From positions 25,305-89,304 of the forward strand of contig CAIVWH010000018.1 in assembly GCA_903909605.1 (NCBI GenBank): a stretch of DNA of 64,000 bases, read 5' to 3'. Under the pieces are notes generated by a model. The model ran no database searches. It saw only the letters and a list, made by a program, of their open reading frames with translations, and was not told the origin of the DNA. Position 1 is the stretch's first letter; the number at the start of each line of letters is the position of its first letter. The translations under genes and the position numbers were made by a program. The stretch is from an uncultured Micrococcales bacterium (GTDB taxonomy: Bacteria > Actinomycetota > Actinomycetes > Actinomycetales > Microbacteriaceae). Below are positions 18,797-29,652 of the stretch, piece after piece.

Positions 18797-20305
18797 CTAG
18801 TTTCGGCGACCCTTGGCTGCGGTTTTCGCCATCGACGGAAAGACCAGGCCGTGCATCGGCCACACCGACCACCAGTAGAGGTGACCCCACAATCCCTTCG
18901 GCACATAGATCGCGCGCTGGATGAGCATGCTGCCGGTTCCGCTCACATCGGGAGTAACAACAAACTCGAGCCAGGCGCGACCAGGCATCTTCATCTCGGC
19001 ACGAAGACGCAAAAGCGTTGGGCGTTCGAGTGCTTCGACCCGCCAAAAGTCGAGCGCATCACCAACGGCAAGGTGATTCGGGTCGCGTCGACCGCGTCGA
19101 AGTCCGACTCCACCGACTACTCGATCCAACAGGCCGCGCAGTTGCCAGGCCCAGGTCGCGGTCGAGTAGCCGTTGTCGCCGCCGATTGATTCAACGCGAG
19201 CGAATACCGTTTCGACCGAATCCGCGCTGTAAACCTTTCGCACATCGGTGTAAACCGTGCCGCCGGCCCAGGCGGGGTCGGTTGGCAGAGGGTCAGAGGG
19301 CGCGCTCGGCACAGTTGCGTCTGACCAGCGGGTCTCGACGGCAGCCAGGTTCACCTTGGCAAGCGCCAACTTCACCGCGTTCTTGAAGGTGGTAAGGCCA
19401 TTTTCCGGGTCTGGGATGAGCTGCCGAATTTCGCGAGTATCTGCAATCACGTCGTTTTTGAGGCTGTCCACGAGGCGGCGGGCGAGTTGGAAAGGAACCG
19501 GGGTAACCAGACCAACCCATCCGCTGGATAGGCGAGGGGTGAGCACCGGAATAGGAATGATGATGCGACGGTGAAGCCCGGCAACTTCGGCATACTGCTG
19601 CATCATTTCGGCGTAGGTAAAGAGGTCTGGGCCGGCAACGTCGAAGGCGCCGCTGATCTTCGGGTCAATCGCGGCTGCGCCGACCAGGTAGCGAAGCACG
19701 TCGCGCACGGCGATTGGTTGAATCTTGTTCAGCACCCACTTCGGTGTGGTCATGATTGGCAGGCGCTCGGTGAGGTAGCGAAGCATTTCGAAGGATGCTG
19801 AACCAGAACCAATCACTACACCGGCGCGAAGTTCAATTGTCGGCACTCCAGAGCCACGCAGAATCTCGCCCGTCTCGGCTCGCGAGGCCAGGTGCGGCGA
19901 GAGAGTTTGGTTCGGGGTGATGATGCCACCGAGGTAGACAATTCGTTTGACCTTGTTCGCCACGGATGCGCTTGCGAAGGTGGTGGCCAGTTCGCGCTCG
20001 GCTTCCTCGAAGTCCTTTGGAATATTCAGCGCGTGCAGCAAGTAGTAGGCGACATCGACACCCTTGAGTGCGGCCGAGATTTGTGCTGACTTGGTTGCAT
20101 CACCCTCGGCAACTTCAACCCGACTAATCCACGGATAGTCGCGAAGGCGATCTGCGCTGCGAGCAAGCACTCGCACGCGATAACCAATTTCGAGAAGTTC
20201 CTTTACCAGGCGTCCGCCGATGTAGCCGGTTGCGCCAGTTACCAACACCAGCGGTTTCTTGCTTGTTGTTTTGAACAACTTCAGACCCGCGGTGATTTCG
20301 CTCAT
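18797..20305 (-). CDS. NAD(P)-binding SDR-type protein with C-terminal DUF2867-like domain
   Basis: VTGATGYIGGRLVKELLEIGYRVRVLARS; C-terminal WRVEALERPTLLRLRAEMKMPGRAWLEF. Confidence 0.88.
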   Translation of the reverse strand: MSEITAGLKLFKTTSKKPLVLVTGATGYIGGRLVKELLEIGYRVRVLARSADRLRDYPWISRVEVAEGDATKSAQISAALKGVDVAYYLLHALNIPKDFEEAERELATTFASASVANKVKRIVYLGGIITPNQTLSPHLASRAETGEILRGSGVPTIELRAGVVIGSGSASFEMLRYLTERLPIMTTPKWVLNKIQPIAVRDVLRYLVGAAAIDPKISGAFDVAGPDLFTYAEMMQQYAEVAGLHRRIIIPIPVLTPRLSSGWVGLVTPVPFQLARRLVDSLKNDVIADTREIRQLIPDPENGLTTFKNAVKLALAKVNLAAVETRWSDATVPSAPSDPLPTDPAWAGGTVYTDVRKVYSADSVETVFARVESIGGDNGYSTATWAWQLRGLLDRVVGGVGLRRGRRDPNHLAVGDALDFWRVEALERPTLLRLRAEMKMPGRAWLEFVVTPDVSGTGSMLIQRAIYVPKGLWGHLYWWSVWPMHGLVFPSMAKTAAKGRRN

Positions 20306-20309
20306 GGTT

Positions 20310-21260
20310 CTAGTCTCCTACCAGAATCGACTCGTGAAGTTCGCAGGCAACCACGCGCGGTTTTTTACCGGTGCGATTGACATGCACTACGAGCATCTGC
20401 CCTGGGCGAAGTGACGAGGCTGCGGTGATTTCGCCGCGAAGCGCCAAAGGTGCATAGCCGGCGATGGTGCGCAGGATGGTCGGCAGCGACGGCCGATGCG
20501 AGCAGACGACCACTGCCATGTTGTCGAGCAGGATATCGTCGAGCACGTCTGAGGTTCGGGTTGGTCGCTTGGCGTTGCCAAGTTCGCTGAGCTGGTGACG
20601 TTCCACTAGCTTGAGTTTGCGCTTCTCGGCGAACGGGGCCACGGTGTCGCGGCAGCGCTTCCAAGGTGAGGTAATCACGAGTTTCGGGCCAAATGCGGCC
20701 AGCGGCTTGATCAGCGCCTTGGCCTGCTGCTTGCCGAAGTCGTGCAATGGGCGCTTGCCGTCGTCGAGAACCTTGCCGCCCTTCCAATCTGCGCGGGGCA
20801 TGGCCTTGGCGTGACGAAGGATGATCACTGGCTTGGTGTCGAGTAGGCCGGCGTCGAATAGCGCCTCTAGCTCATTCAGCGGCTGGTAGTCGAACTCGTA
20901 ACTCAGTAGCTTTCGAGCCTGCTGCGGGGTTTTCCAGTCGACCTTCTCGACCTCTTCACTCGGCTTGAAGTTCGAGGCGGCGAGTGCCTTGTCGGTAACC
21001 TTGGCGGCCCAGTAGTGCACTTCCTTGTCGTCGCCGTTTGACAGCGGGTAGTGAATCTCGGCAAGGTGAACACCAAGCGCAACCTTGAGGCCGGTCTCCT
21101 CGCGAATTTCGCGAACAGCAGCCTCGGTTACGGTCTCGCCCTTATCGACCTTGCCCTTTGGCCACGACCAGTCGTCGTAGCGAGCGCGATGAATCAGTGC
21201 GACCTTAAGTTGACCTTTTTCTAGGCGCCACAAAATTGCGCCGGCTGCGACAACACTCAC
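20310..21260 (-). CDS. NUDIX hydrolase fused to histidine phosphatase (MutT1/SixA-like)
   Basis: Nudix box GKVDKGETVTEAAVREIREETGL; C-terminal ILRHAKA (RH motif). Confidence 0.9.
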   Translation of the reverse strand: MSVVAAGAILWRLEKGQLKVALIHRARYDDWSWPKGKVDKGETVTEAAVREIREETGLKVALGVHLAEIHYPLSNGDDKEVHYWAAKVTDKALAASNFKPSEEVEKVDWKTPQQARKLLSYEFDYQPLNELEALFDAGLLDTKPVIILRHAKAMPRADWKGGKVLDDGKRPLHDFGKQQAKALIKPLAAFGPKLVITSPWKRCRDTVAPFAEKRKLKLVERHQLSELGNAKRPTRTSDVLDDILLDNMAVVVCSHRPSLPTILRTIAGYAPLALRGEITAASSLRPGQMLVVHVNRTGKKPRVVACELHESILVGD

Positions 21261-21263
21261 CGA

Positions 21264-23378
21264 TTAGCGTTTCTTCGAGTGAATCTGACGCATGAGCTGA
21301 TCCTGAACATCCACCAAGCGAACGCCGCCCTCACCAAATTGATGTCTGGCCCACTCGCCACTCGAACTTAGATGCCAGGATGCAGATTCATCACTCATTG
21401 CCAAATCGAAAAGTTCGTCGACTTCTTGGATGTGATCTGGCTGTACCAAACGCACCAGTGCTTCGACTCGACGGTCGAGGTTTCGATGCATCATGTCGGC
21501 GCTTCCTATGTAAACGGCAGGGTCGCCGCCACCCATAAACGTGAAGGCTCGTGAGTGCTCAAGGTAGCGACCGAGCACCGAGCGAACCGTGATGTTTTCG
21601 CTGAGGCCAGCGACCCCAGGCTTGAGCGAGCACATTCCGCGAACCACAACCTCGACTCGCACACCGGCCTGAGATGCTCGGTAAAGCGCGTCGATGACGA
21701 GCTCGTCGACCATCGCGTTTACCTTCACACGGATGCGCGCATCCTTGCCCTCGCGCTTGAATTCGATCTCGCGCTCGACGTGTTCGATCAGGCCATCGCG
21801 AACGCCATGCGGCGAAACCAGCAGTGTCTTGAACGAGGCATCTGGCGCGAAGCCGCTAAGCCGGTTAAACAATTTGGTTAGGTCTTCGCCGACCTGCTCG
21901 CGCGAGGTGAGCAGACCGAAGTCTTCGTAGAACCGGGCGGTTTTCGGGTTGTAGTTACCCGTACCGATGTGGCAGTAGCGACGCAGCTGGCCGCCTTCTT
22001 GGCGAATGACCAGGGCAAGCTTGCAGTGGGTCTTCAGGCCAACGATGCCGTAAACCACGTGCACGCCGGCGGCCTCGAGCTTGCGGGCCCACGAGATGTT
22101 GGCCTGCTCGTCGAAACGGGCCTTGATCTCGACCAGGGCCAAGACCTGCTTGCCAGCCTCGGCCGCCTGAATCAGGGCGTCGACAATCGGGCTGTCTCCC
22201 GAGGTGCGGTAGAGAGTCTGCTTGATGGCAAGCACCTGCGGGTCGGCTGCGGCCTGTTGCAGAAACGCAACCACCGATGTGGTGAACGACTCGTATGGGT
22301 GGTGTAGCAAGATTTCGCGCTGGCGAATAGCGCCAAAGATGTCGACCCGCTCATCCTCGTGTGCGGTGAGGTAGCGGTTGGTTACGCGTGGGTGCGGTGG
22401 GTAGCGAAGTTCGGGGCGGTTCAGCCCCGCAAGCCCAAACAGCCCGGTCAGGTCGAGCGGCCTTGGCAACGCGTAGACATCTTCATCTGTGATGTCGAGT
22501 TCGCGCATCAATAGGTCGAGCACCTGCGGGTTGATGTCGTCGGCGACCTCGAGGCGAACCGGAGGGCCAAAGCGTCTGCGCAGCAATTCTTTTTCGAGCG
22601 CGACAAGTAGGTTTTCACCCTCATCTTCGTCGACCTCGAGATCTTCGTTGCGAGTCACGCGGAACAGGTGATGCTGCAAAACCTGCATGCCCGGGAACAA
22701 CTGACCCAAGAACTCACCGATGATGTCTTCGAGCGCAACGTAGCGCGCGTCGTGTACGGCTTGATTTCCTGGGATGCGCACAAAACGCGGAAGCAGCGGA
22801 GGCACCTTGACGCGGGCAAAGTGTTCGGAATCGCTGTTTGGATTCTTGAGCACCACCGCGAGGTTTAGCGACAGACCCGAAATGTATGGGAACGGGTGCG
22901 CCGGGTCGACCGCCAGTGGGGTGAGTACGGGGAAGATCTGATTCTGAAAATACGTGTGCAGCGCACCGCGCTCGAGGTCACTGAGTTCGTGCCAACGCAA
23001 AATGCGAATGCCGTTTGCACGCATGGCCGGTTCGATCTGCTCTGCAAAAAGTTTTGCGTGACGAATCTGCAGTCGGTGCGCCTCCTGGCTGATCTCAGAA
23101 AGCACAGCCTCGGGGCCAAGGCCACTTGCCGCAGTTACTGCAAGACCGGTGGCGATTCGACGCTTGAGGCCAGCCACCCGCACCATGAAAAATTCGTCAA
23201 GGTTTGAGGCGAAGATGCTCAGAAAGTTGACCCGCTCAAGCAAAAACAGGTTTGGGTCTTCGGCCAGTTCGAGCACGCGCTGATTGAAGGCAAGCCAGCT
23301 GACTTCGCGGTCTAGAAAGCGGTCTGCAGGCAGGTCGCCGCCCTGAGGCAGGGTGATGACCATGGTTTCGTCAGACAT
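21264..23378 (-). CDS. ppk: Polyphosphate kinase 1
   Basis: [43 protein letters not shown]. Confidence 0.95.
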   Translation of the reverse strand: MSDETMVITLPQGGDLPADRFLDREVSWLAFNQRVLELAEDPNLFLLERVNFLSIFASNLDEFFMVRVAGLKRRIATGLAVTAASGLGPEAVLSEISQEAHRLQIRHAKLFAEQIEPAMRANGIRILRWHELSDLERGALHTYFQNQIFPVLTPLAVDPAHPFPYISGLSLNLAVVLKNPNSDSEHFARVKVPPLLPRFVRIPGNQAVHDARYVALEDIIGEFLGQLFPGMQVLQHHLFRVTRNEDLEVDEDEGENLLVALEKELLRRRFGPPVRLEVADDINPQVLDLLMRELDITDEDVYALPRPLDLTGLFGLAGLNRPELRYPPHPRVTNRYLTAHEDERVDIFGAIRQREILLHHPYESFTTSVVAFLQQAAADPQVLAIKQTLYRTSGDSPIVDALIQAAEAGKQVLALVEIKARFDEQANISWARKLEAAGVHVVYGIVGLKTHCKLALVIRQEGGQLRRYCHIGTGNYNPKTARFYEDFGLLTSREQVGEDLTKLFNRLSGFAPDASFKTLLVSPHGVRDGLIEHVEREIEFKREGKDARIRVKVNAMVDELVIDALYRASQAGVRVEVVVRGMCSLKPGVAGLSENITVRSVLGRYLEHSRAFTFMGGGDPAVYIGSADMMHRNLDRRVEALVRLVQPDHIQEVDELFDLAMSDESASWHLSSSGEWARHQFGEGGVRLVDVQDQLMRQIHSKKR

Positions 23379-23445
23379 AAAGGTAAGTCTGCCAGTTTGC
23401 GCTTAACGGCGCATTAAGCCCTGTTGAATCTAGACCCGGCTGAGG

Positions 23446-24123
23446 CTAGGACTTTGTGACCACTCCGACATCAGTGGTGAAGCGGTAGCCCACGTTGTGA
23501 ACCGTGCCGATCAGGGCCTCGAGGTCGCCAAGTTTGGCGCGCAGTCGACGAATGTGCACATCCACGGTTCTGGTGCCCCCGAAGTAGTCGTAGCCCCACA
23601 CTTCGCTCAGCAGCTGATCACGGGTGAATACCCGGCCAGGATGCTGGGCCAAGAATTTCAACAACGCAAACTCTTTGAAGGTGAGATCAAGTGGCTTGCC
23701 GTGCAGTTTGGCGGTGTAGGAGGCCTCGTCGATAACGACGTTCGCTTCGGCTTCGGCATCCTGGTCGTTACGGGCCTCGAGGGCTCGGGCTATTGCCAGG
23801 CGCACCCTGGCGTCAATCTCGGCCGGGCCAGCCGAATCCAGGATGATGTCTGAGACGCCCCAGTCATTCGAGATGCCGATCAGGCCGCCCTCGGTGACCA
23901 CCGCAACCAGTGGGGCGCTGAGTCCGGTGGTGTGCAAGATCTTGGCGATGGATTTAGCCGAGGCGAGGTCGCGACGGGCATCCAGGAAGATTAGGTCTGC
24001 GACTGGGGCATTCACCAGGGCTGCCGGTTCGGCGGGAATTACACGCACCTTGTGCCCGAGCAAACTCAGGGCGGGCAGAACCTCTGATTCGGCCGTGGCC
24101 GCGAGTACAAGCAGTTGAGCCAT
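23446..24123 (-). CDS. glnR: GlnR-like OmpR-family orphan response regulator
   Basis: [12 protein letters not shown]..., [35 protein letters not shown] and [26 protein letters not shown] match the GlnR pattern; no adjacent kinase. Confidence 0.75.
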   Translation of the reverse strand: MAQLLVLAATAESEVLPALSLLGHKVRVIPAEPAALVNAPVADLIFLDARRDLASAKSIAKILHTTGLSAPLVAVVTEGGLIGISNDWGVSDIILDSAGPAEIDARVRLAIARALEARNDQDAEAEANVVIDEASYTAKLHGKPLDLTFKEFALLKFLAQHPGRVFTRDQLLSEVWGYDYFGGTRTVDVHIRRLRAKLGDLEALIGTVHNVGYRFTTDVGVVTKS

Positions 24124-24164
24124 TGTTCTCCAGAGGTTTGCCTCAAGTTTGGCATGATTGGGCT

Positions 24165-24422
24165 GTGAAGCAAAACTGGTTCGAGATCATTTCCATCTGG
24201 GTGCTGGTTGCCATTGGGGCAACCGTGGCGCTGATGAGCCTCACCAGTTCCGAGATCTATGGCGCATTCGCGATTCTGCTCGCCGGTTCGCTTGCCCTAG
24301 TTTCGCTCGTGCAACTTTTTCGAGCTCAGCCGGCCGGCTTCGTTCGTCGACTGGTCTACGTCGGCGGTGGCTCCTACCTCATCCTGGCGATTGCCACGGT
24401 CGTCTTCTGGCTTCGCGGTTAG
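24165..24422 (+). CDS. Small membrane protein
   Basis: GTG start at 24165; ~85 aa with three hydrophobic segments. Confidence 0.65.
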   Translation: MKQNWFEIISIWVLVAIGATVALMSLTSSEIYGAFAILLAGSLALVSLVQLFRAQPAGFVRRLVYVGGGSYLILAIATVVFWLRG

Positions 24423-24431
24423 ACTTAAGCC

Positions 24432-24542
24432 ATGAAGCTATCCTTCGAAATCTTCTTCACCGGCCTGTTGATTCTCGCCGCGTTGTCCATCGCCAGCATC
24501 TCGGTTCTCGTTCTCTACCGTCTCTTCAAGGGGCAGAAGTAG
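24432..24542 (+). CDS. 36-aa single-TM small protein
   Basis: MKLSFEIFFTGLLILAALSIASISVLVLYRLFKGQK*; 9 nt after the upstream stop, abuts the next CDS; not in supplied ORF track. Confidence 0.6.
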   Translation: MKLSFEIFFTGLLILAALSIASISVLVLYRLFKGQK

Positions 24543-25166
24543 TTGTTCGTCATCCCTGATGACCTGCCAATCGAAGTAACCCCGTTCTCCTTCCTGCTCG
24601 GCAAGTGGCAGGGCGCCGGCAAAATTGTCACCCGTGAGCACGACGATGCACCTGCAGTCGAAGTCGGCTTCGTGCAAACCGCAGAGTTCACCCACAATGG
24701 TCAAGACGCCGTTACCTACGTATCCCAGGTCAAACTCGAAGACGGCCGGGTGCTTCCCGGCGAGGTTGGCTTTTGGCGTTTGACTCGTGCGACGCACGAC
24801 TCGGATGCCGGCCCAGGATTACTTCCGGGCAAAGGCCCACGCGCTATTCAAACTCGCGAAGACCTCGAGACTTTGCGCAACGAAGATGGTGGCTTCGACA
24901 TCCAAGTTTCGATTCTGCACTCGGGCGGAGTCGCTGAGCTTTACAACGGCAAGATCAAAGGTGCACGCATCGATTTGGCATCGTATGCGGGCACGGCATT
25001 CGATGGCGCTAAAACCTATCGCCACTCGATGCGCGTGTATGGCTTTGTGAATCACAACCTGATGTGGGCCTGGGATATCGCAACGCGCAGCTCGCAGACC
25101 GAGTCCCACGCATCGGCAGAGCTTCGCAAGATCGATGCGGCTGTCGACGAGATTCCGGCCGACTAA
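24543..25166 (+). CDS. FABP-like/nitrobindin-like heme-binding protein (DUF1794)
   Basis: PFSFLLGKWQGAGKIVT..., FTHNGQDAVTYVSQ, VYGFVNHNLMWAWDI. Confidence 0.85.
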   Translation: MFVIPDDLPIEVTPFSFLLGKWQGAGKIVTREHDDAPAVEVGFVQTAEFTHNGQDAVTYVSQVKLEDGRVLPGEVGFWRLTRATHDSDAGPGLLPGKGPRAIQTREDLETLRNEDGGFDIQVSILHSGGVAELYNGKIKGARIDLASYAGTAFDGAKTYRHSMRVYGFVNHNLMWAWDIATRSSQTESHASAELRKIDAAVDEIPAD

Positions 25167-26198
25167 ATGAAAAGTCATTTCGACAACCCTCTGGTTGAAC
25201 AGCGTGAACTGCTTGCCGGAAAACGCGTTATCGAACTCGACGACCGAGCAGTAATTCGCATCACCGGAAGCGATCGCCACGAGTGGCTAAATGCCATGCT
25301 CTCGCAGCGCCTCGACAGGCTAGGAGTAGGCGATTCGGCAGAGGCGCTTCAGCTCGATGCGCAGGGGCACATCGAACAAGACTTTCAACTCATCGAAGAC
25401 GGCGAGAGCACCTGGCTGATTTGCTATTCGGCAAATGCAAGCAAATTGCTGCGCTGGTTCGACATGGTGATTTTTCGCAGCAAGGTCGAAGTGGCCGACG
25501 CCAGCGGCGACTTCGCCGTGGTTGCCAGTTTCGGGCATCCGATTGCCGATGCCGCCAAGGGCAATGCCAGCTCGCTGACTTGGCAAGACCCTTGGATGAG
25601 CGAACCGAGCGGATCGGTGCGCTATGCGGACGCGGCCGGCCGTGAACCCTGGCCGCTGTACCTGAACTTGATTGCCAAGCACGAACTGGCTGAGATTCTC
25701 GGCCAGTATCAGCCGGCGGGGTCGCTGGCCTTTGATGCTCTGCGTGTTGCTGCCCAGCGGCCCTGGCAGCCGAACGAGATCGATGAGAAGACCCTGCCCC
25801 ACGAACTCGATTGGCTCTCCAGCGCGGTTCACCTGAGCAAGGGGTGCTATCGCGGGCAAGAGGCCGTGGCCAAGGTGCACAACCTCGGCCACCCTCCGCG
25901 CCGCATTGTCATGCTGCACCTCGACGGCACCGCCGACGTTGATGCCGCGGCAGGCGATAGCGTTTGGCAGGGCGAACGCGAGATCGGCCTAGTCACCACT
26001 GCCAGTCAGCACTTCGAGCTCGGGCCAATCGCGCTCGCGGTGGTTGCCAGAACCGCCGATGACACTGTTGAGTGGCAGGTTCGCTCGGCAGGCATCGAGA
26101 ACGCGCATCCGATTGCGGCAACCGCGCAAACCATCGTGCCCCCCACGGCGGGAGCCGCAGCGGGCATCCGTGAAAAGCGCAGCGGGCTGCTCGGTTAG
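25167..26198 (+). CDS. ygfZ: Folate-binding protein YgfZ
   Basis: LSKGCYRGQEAVAKVHNLGHPPRRIVMLHLDG signature. Confidence 0.9.
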   Translation: MKSHFDNPLVEQRELLAGKRVIELDDRAVIRITGSDRHEWLNAMLSQRLDRLGVGDSAEALQLDAQGHIEQDFQLIEDGESTWLICYSANASKLLRWFDMVIFRSKVEVADASGDFAVVASFGHPIADAAKGNASSLTWQDPWMSEPSGSVRYADAAGREPWPLYLNLIAKHELAEILGQYQPAGSLAFDALRVAAQRPWQPNEIDEKTLPHELDWLSSAVHLSKGCYRGQEAVAKVHNLGHPPRRIVMLHLDGTADVDAAAGDSVWQGEREIGLVTTASQHFELGPIALAVVARTADDTVEWQVRSAGIENAHPIAATAQTIVPPTAGAAAGIREKRSGLLG

Positions 26199-26207
26199 CT
26201 GTTAGTT

Positions 26208-27281
26208 ATGCCTAAGAAACTGCATTGGAGTTTTCGCGAATCGATTCAGCGAGTAATCGAGGCGCTGCCGCCGATTATCCAAATCGTGCTCGCGGTGCTC
26301 GGCGCGTACTCGTTTGCACATTTTGCACTTGGCCACGAGATCCCGTTGTTTGCCGTCACGGTTACGATTTCGTCGCTCGGTTTCACCAGGGATGCCCGCC
26401 CCCGCAGAGTGATCGAAACCGCCGCCGGCATGGTGCTCGGCATTGCGCTGAGCGAAGTTCTGGTGATGGTATTCGGTCAGGGTGTTTGGCAAATTGCGGT
26501 CACACTTCTGATCTCATTTTTGCTCGCGCGTTTTATTTCGCCGAGCGCGGCTTTTGCAATCACCGTGGGCATTCAGTCGATGCTGGTGCAGTTGCTCGCG
26601 GCTCCTCCGGGTGGTTCGTTTGTGCGCAGCGTCGACGGTTTAATCGGCGGTGTCACCGCGCTGCTGGTCACTGCCCTGATTCCCCGCGATCCTCGAGGCG
26701 CCGCCATCAAGGATGCCGACAAGCTCTTCGACGTTTTCCTCGATTCGCTACGTTCGCTTCGGGTGGCGCTGCAGAACTCAGACTTCAAGGTCGCCGACGA
26801 AGCGCTCTCAAGAGTTCGGCGCAGCCAGCCACTGATTGATAACTGGCGTATGTCACTCGATAGCGCAATCGCAATCTCGCGAATCTCCCCTTTTCTGCGC
26901 AAATACAGGGATGACCTTGGCGAGCAGGTTCGCCTACTGCGCGGCATGGACCTGGCCACCAGAAACCTGCGAGTTGTGGTTCGCCGCATCGACTTTTTGC
27001 TGCGCGACAAGCAGCCAAGGCCATACCTGGCCGAGCTAATCGAGCAAATATTCATCGGCACCATGAGCCTGGCGCAGGGGCTGGAGAGCCCGGCCAAGCT
27101 CGAGGCTGCCCAGCAGAAGTATCTCGAGGTAATCCATCAGCTCGACCCGAAGCGCTTCGGCATTGCCGACGAGCTTCGCGAGGCCAGCGTGCTTCTGCTT
27201 CTTCGCCCGCTAATGGTTGACCTGCTCTGTGCCAGCGGGATGAGCGAAGACGAGGCCCGCGAGGAACTGCCTAAGGTCTAG
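26208..27281 (+). CDS. FUSC-family / aromatic acid exporter-like membrane protein
   Basis: Four hydrophobic N-terminal segments (AITVGIQSMLVQLLAAPPGG...RSVDGLIGGVTALLVTALIPRDPR) plus helical C-terminal domain. Confidence 0.8.
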   Translation: MPKKLHWSFRESIQRVIEALPPIIQIVLAVLGAYSFAHFALGHEIPLFAVTVTISSLGFTRDARPRRVIETAAGMVLGIALSEVLVMVFGQGVWQIAVTLLISFLLARFISPSAAFAITVGIQSMLVQLLAAPPGGSFVRSVDGLIGGVTALLVTALIPRDPRGAAIKDADKLFDVFLDSLRSLRVALQNSDFKVADEALSRVRRSQPLIDNWRMSLDSAIAISRISPFLRKYRDDLGEQVRLLRGMDLATRNLRVVVRRIDFLLRDKQPRPYLAELIEQIFIGTMSLAQGLESPAKLEAAQQKYLEVIHQLDPKRFGIADELREASVLLLLRPLMVDLLCASGMSEDEAREELPKV

Positions 27282-27334
27282 GCCGATTAGCGGCGGCTTG
27301 CCGTCGCGCTAAGGTCTAGGCCGATTAGCGGCGG
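27271..27334. repeat. Two perfect 26-bp direct repeats separated by 12 bp
   Basis: ctaaggtctaggccgattagcggcgg at 27271-27296 and 27309-27334. Confidence 0.95.
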
Positions 27335-28116
27335 GGTGCGACTGCATTCCAGTCGACCGTGATCTCACCGAGTCGCCAGCGCTTGGCGTCGTTCACCACG
27401 GGCCAACCAGCCGCTCGCAAGTCTTTGCACACTTCAACCCAACGCTGAACCGGCGAGAACACCCCGAGTGCAGAGTGGTTGCGCCATGCGGCATCTAAGG
27501 CGTTCAGGTAGTCGTGAATCTTTTCGCCTGTCACATTGCGGTGAATCAAAACCTTTGGCAGCCGCTCGGCCACCTTGCTCGGTTCGTCGAGCCCGAGCAG
27601 ACGAAGCGAAATCGTGAAACTAAGTGGTTGCTCTCGGTCGAGGGTTACCCAACTGCTAATTCGCCCAATTTCATCGCAGGTGCCCTCGACTACAACTCCA
27701 TCAATGCTCAATCGCGATTGCATCTTTGCCCAGGCGTCGGCGACTTGGCTCTCGTCGTATTGGCGAAGCACATTGAACGCGCGAATCAAATCTGCGGTCT
27801 CTGCAAATTCGCTCGGCAACGGCGTTTCGAAACCGCCGTGCATGAATCGCAGAGCATCACTCTCGTATGGCCTGCCGCGTTCAACGCGTTCACGATCAAT
27901 CTCGATGCCGACCACTCGCGCGCTTTGATTGCGCTCGCGAAGTCGAGCTAGCAATTCGAGGGCCGTGATTGGGCTGGCGCCGAAGCCGAGATCGACGGCA
28001 ATCATCCCGGGTTTAGATGCAATCGGCAGCGCGGCGATGTATCGATCGACCCGACGAAGTCGATTGGGATTGGTCGTGCCTCGGGTGATGTTGCCAAGGG
28101 GTTTGCGCATAGCCAC
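27325..28116 (-). CDS. Class I SAM-dependent methyltransferase-like protein
   Basis: MIAVDLGFGASPITALELLARL (SAM motif I), VVGIEID. Confidence 0.75.
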   Translation of the reverse strand: MAMRKPLGNITRGTTNPNRLRRVDRYIAALPIASKPGMIAVDLGFGASPITALELLARLRERNQSARVVGIEIDRERVERGRPYESDALRFMHGGFETPLPSEFAETADLIRAFNVLRQYDESQVADAWAKMQSRLSIDGVVVEGTCDEIGRISSWVTLDREQPLSFTISLRLLGLDEPSKVAERLPKVLIHRNVTGEKIHDYLNALDAAWRNHSALGVFSPVQRWVEVCKDLRAAGWPVVNDAKRWRLGEITVDWNAVAPRR

Positions 28117-28132
28117 GGGCTAAAATTAGCTC

Positions 28133-28876
28133 ATGACTTACACCTTGATTTTGTTGCGCCACGGCAACAGCGTTTGGAACCAAGAAAACCTCTTCACCGG
28201 CTGGGTTGATGTCGACCTGAGCGACCAGGGGCGAGCCGAGGCCAAGCGTGCCGGAGAGTTGCTGGCGGAGTCGGGGCTAAAGCCAGACCTGCTCTACACC
28301 TCGCGCCTTAAGCGCGCCATCAACACGGCTCACATCGCCCTAAATGCCGCCGACCGCAGCTGGATCGACGTGAAGCGCGACTGGCGCCTAAACGAGCGTC
28401 ACTACGGCGCTTTGCAGGGCAAAGACAAGGCTCAGACCCTGGCCGAGTATGGCGCCGAGCAGTTCCAGATTTGGCGCCGCTCATACGACGTGCCGCCGCC
28501 ACCAATCGACGACAACGACCAGTACTCGCAGGCTCACGATGAGCGCTATGCCGACCTCGCCGAGATTCCAAAAACCGAATGCCTCAAGGATGTGCTCGAG
28601 CGCATGCTGCCATTCTGGATGAGCGACATCCAGCCTGACCTCAAAGCCGGCAAGACAGTGCTGGTCACCGCTCACGGCAACTCGCTGCGCGCGCTGGTCA
28701 AACACCTCGATGGAATCTCAGATGACGATATTGCCGAGCTCAACATTCCAACCGGAATTCCGCTGGTCTACAAGCTCGACGAGAATTTCAAGCCTTTGGT
28801 CAAAGGTGGCGAATACCTCGACCCAGAGGCAGCCGCAGCCGGAGCCGCAGCTGTGGCCAACCAGGGCAAGAAGTAA
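28133..28876 (+). CDS. gpmA: 2,3-bisphosphoglycerate-dependent phosphoglycerate mutase
   Basis: [52 protein letters not shown]. Confidence 0.96.
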   Translation: MTYTLILLRHGNSVWNQENLFTGWVDVDLSDQGRAEAKRAGELLAESGLKPDLLYTSRLKRAINTAHIALNAADRSWIDVKRDWRLNERHYGALQGKDKAQTLAEYGAEQFQIWRRSYDVPPPPIDDNDQYSQAHDERYADLAEIPKTECLKDVLERMLPFWMSDIQPDLKAGKTVLVTAHGNSLRALVKHLDGISDDDIAELNIPTGIPLVYKLDENFKPLVKGGEYLDPEAAAAGAAAVANQGKK

Positions 28877-28897
28877 AACTCAGCTTCAAAAAGAAAT

Positions 28898-28920
28898 ACC
28901 TCCCAGTTCGGGAGGTCTTT
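28898..28920 (+). terminator. Intrinsic terminator after gpmA
   Basis: ACCTCCC-AGTTC-GGGAGGT followed by CTTTCTG. Confidence 0.75.
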
Positions 28921-28957
28921 CTGTTTGTGAAGTCTCTTTGCTAAAACAAAAGCGAAA

Positions 28958-29608
28958 CTACTCTTGCTCGTTCCACTCTCCGGTGGTGAGGTAAGAAACC
29001 TTGGCGCTGATGTCGACAACGTGATCTGCAAAACGCTCGTGGTAGCGCGACGCCAAAGTCACGTCAACGGTAAACATCGCGTTTTCGTTCCAGTCGTCTG
29101 AAAGCACCACGTCGAAAACGTGACGGTGCAATTCATCGACGCGGGCATCCTCGGCCTGAATTTCGCGAGCGAAATCGACATCGGTGTTGCGAAGCAACTG
29201 CACACACTTTCGACCTAGCTCAACATCGAGCGAACCCATCTCGACGAAGGTCGAGTGAAGCGCCGCAGGGATGGCCGAACCTGGAAAGCGGTAGCGCGCA
29301 ATGGCGGCGATGTGGCCCGAAAGGGCACCCATGCGCTCGAGCGATGCCGAAATGCGAAGTGCCGAAACCAGGATGCGCAGATCGCGTGCAACCGGCGACT
29401 GCTTGGCGAGAATGCGAATGACAAGTTCGTCGAGGGCGAGCGCCTTGTTGCCGGTTTGATCTGCGATGGCGATTGCCTCATCGGCAAGCTGCACGTTCGA
29501 TTCAGTGAATGCCTTCGTGGCCTTCTCCATGATTCGCACGGTGTCTTCGGCCATCTCGACCAGTCGAACCTGAACCTCTTGGAGTTGGGTCTGGAAAACT
29601 TCGCGCAT
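28958..29608 (-). CDS. phoU: Phosphate signalling regulator PhoU
   Basis: MREVFQTQLQEVQVRLVEMAEDTVRIMEKATKAF...; start at 29608 preferred over 29671/29638. Confidence 0.92.
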   Translation of the reverse strand: MREVFQTQLQEVQVRLVEMAEDTVRIMEKATKAFTESNVQLADEAIAIADQTGNKALALDELVIRILAKQSPVARDLRILVSALRISASLERMGALSGHIAAIARYRFPGSAIPAALHSTFVEMGSLDVELGRKCVQLLRNTDVDFAREIQAEDARVDELHRHVFDVVLSDDWNENAMFTVDVTLASRYHERFADHVVDISAKVSYLTTGEWNEQE

Positions 29609-29652
29609 GCGGTGGCCCCTGTCTGGTTGCTCTGCCATTGACCCTCCCAGCA

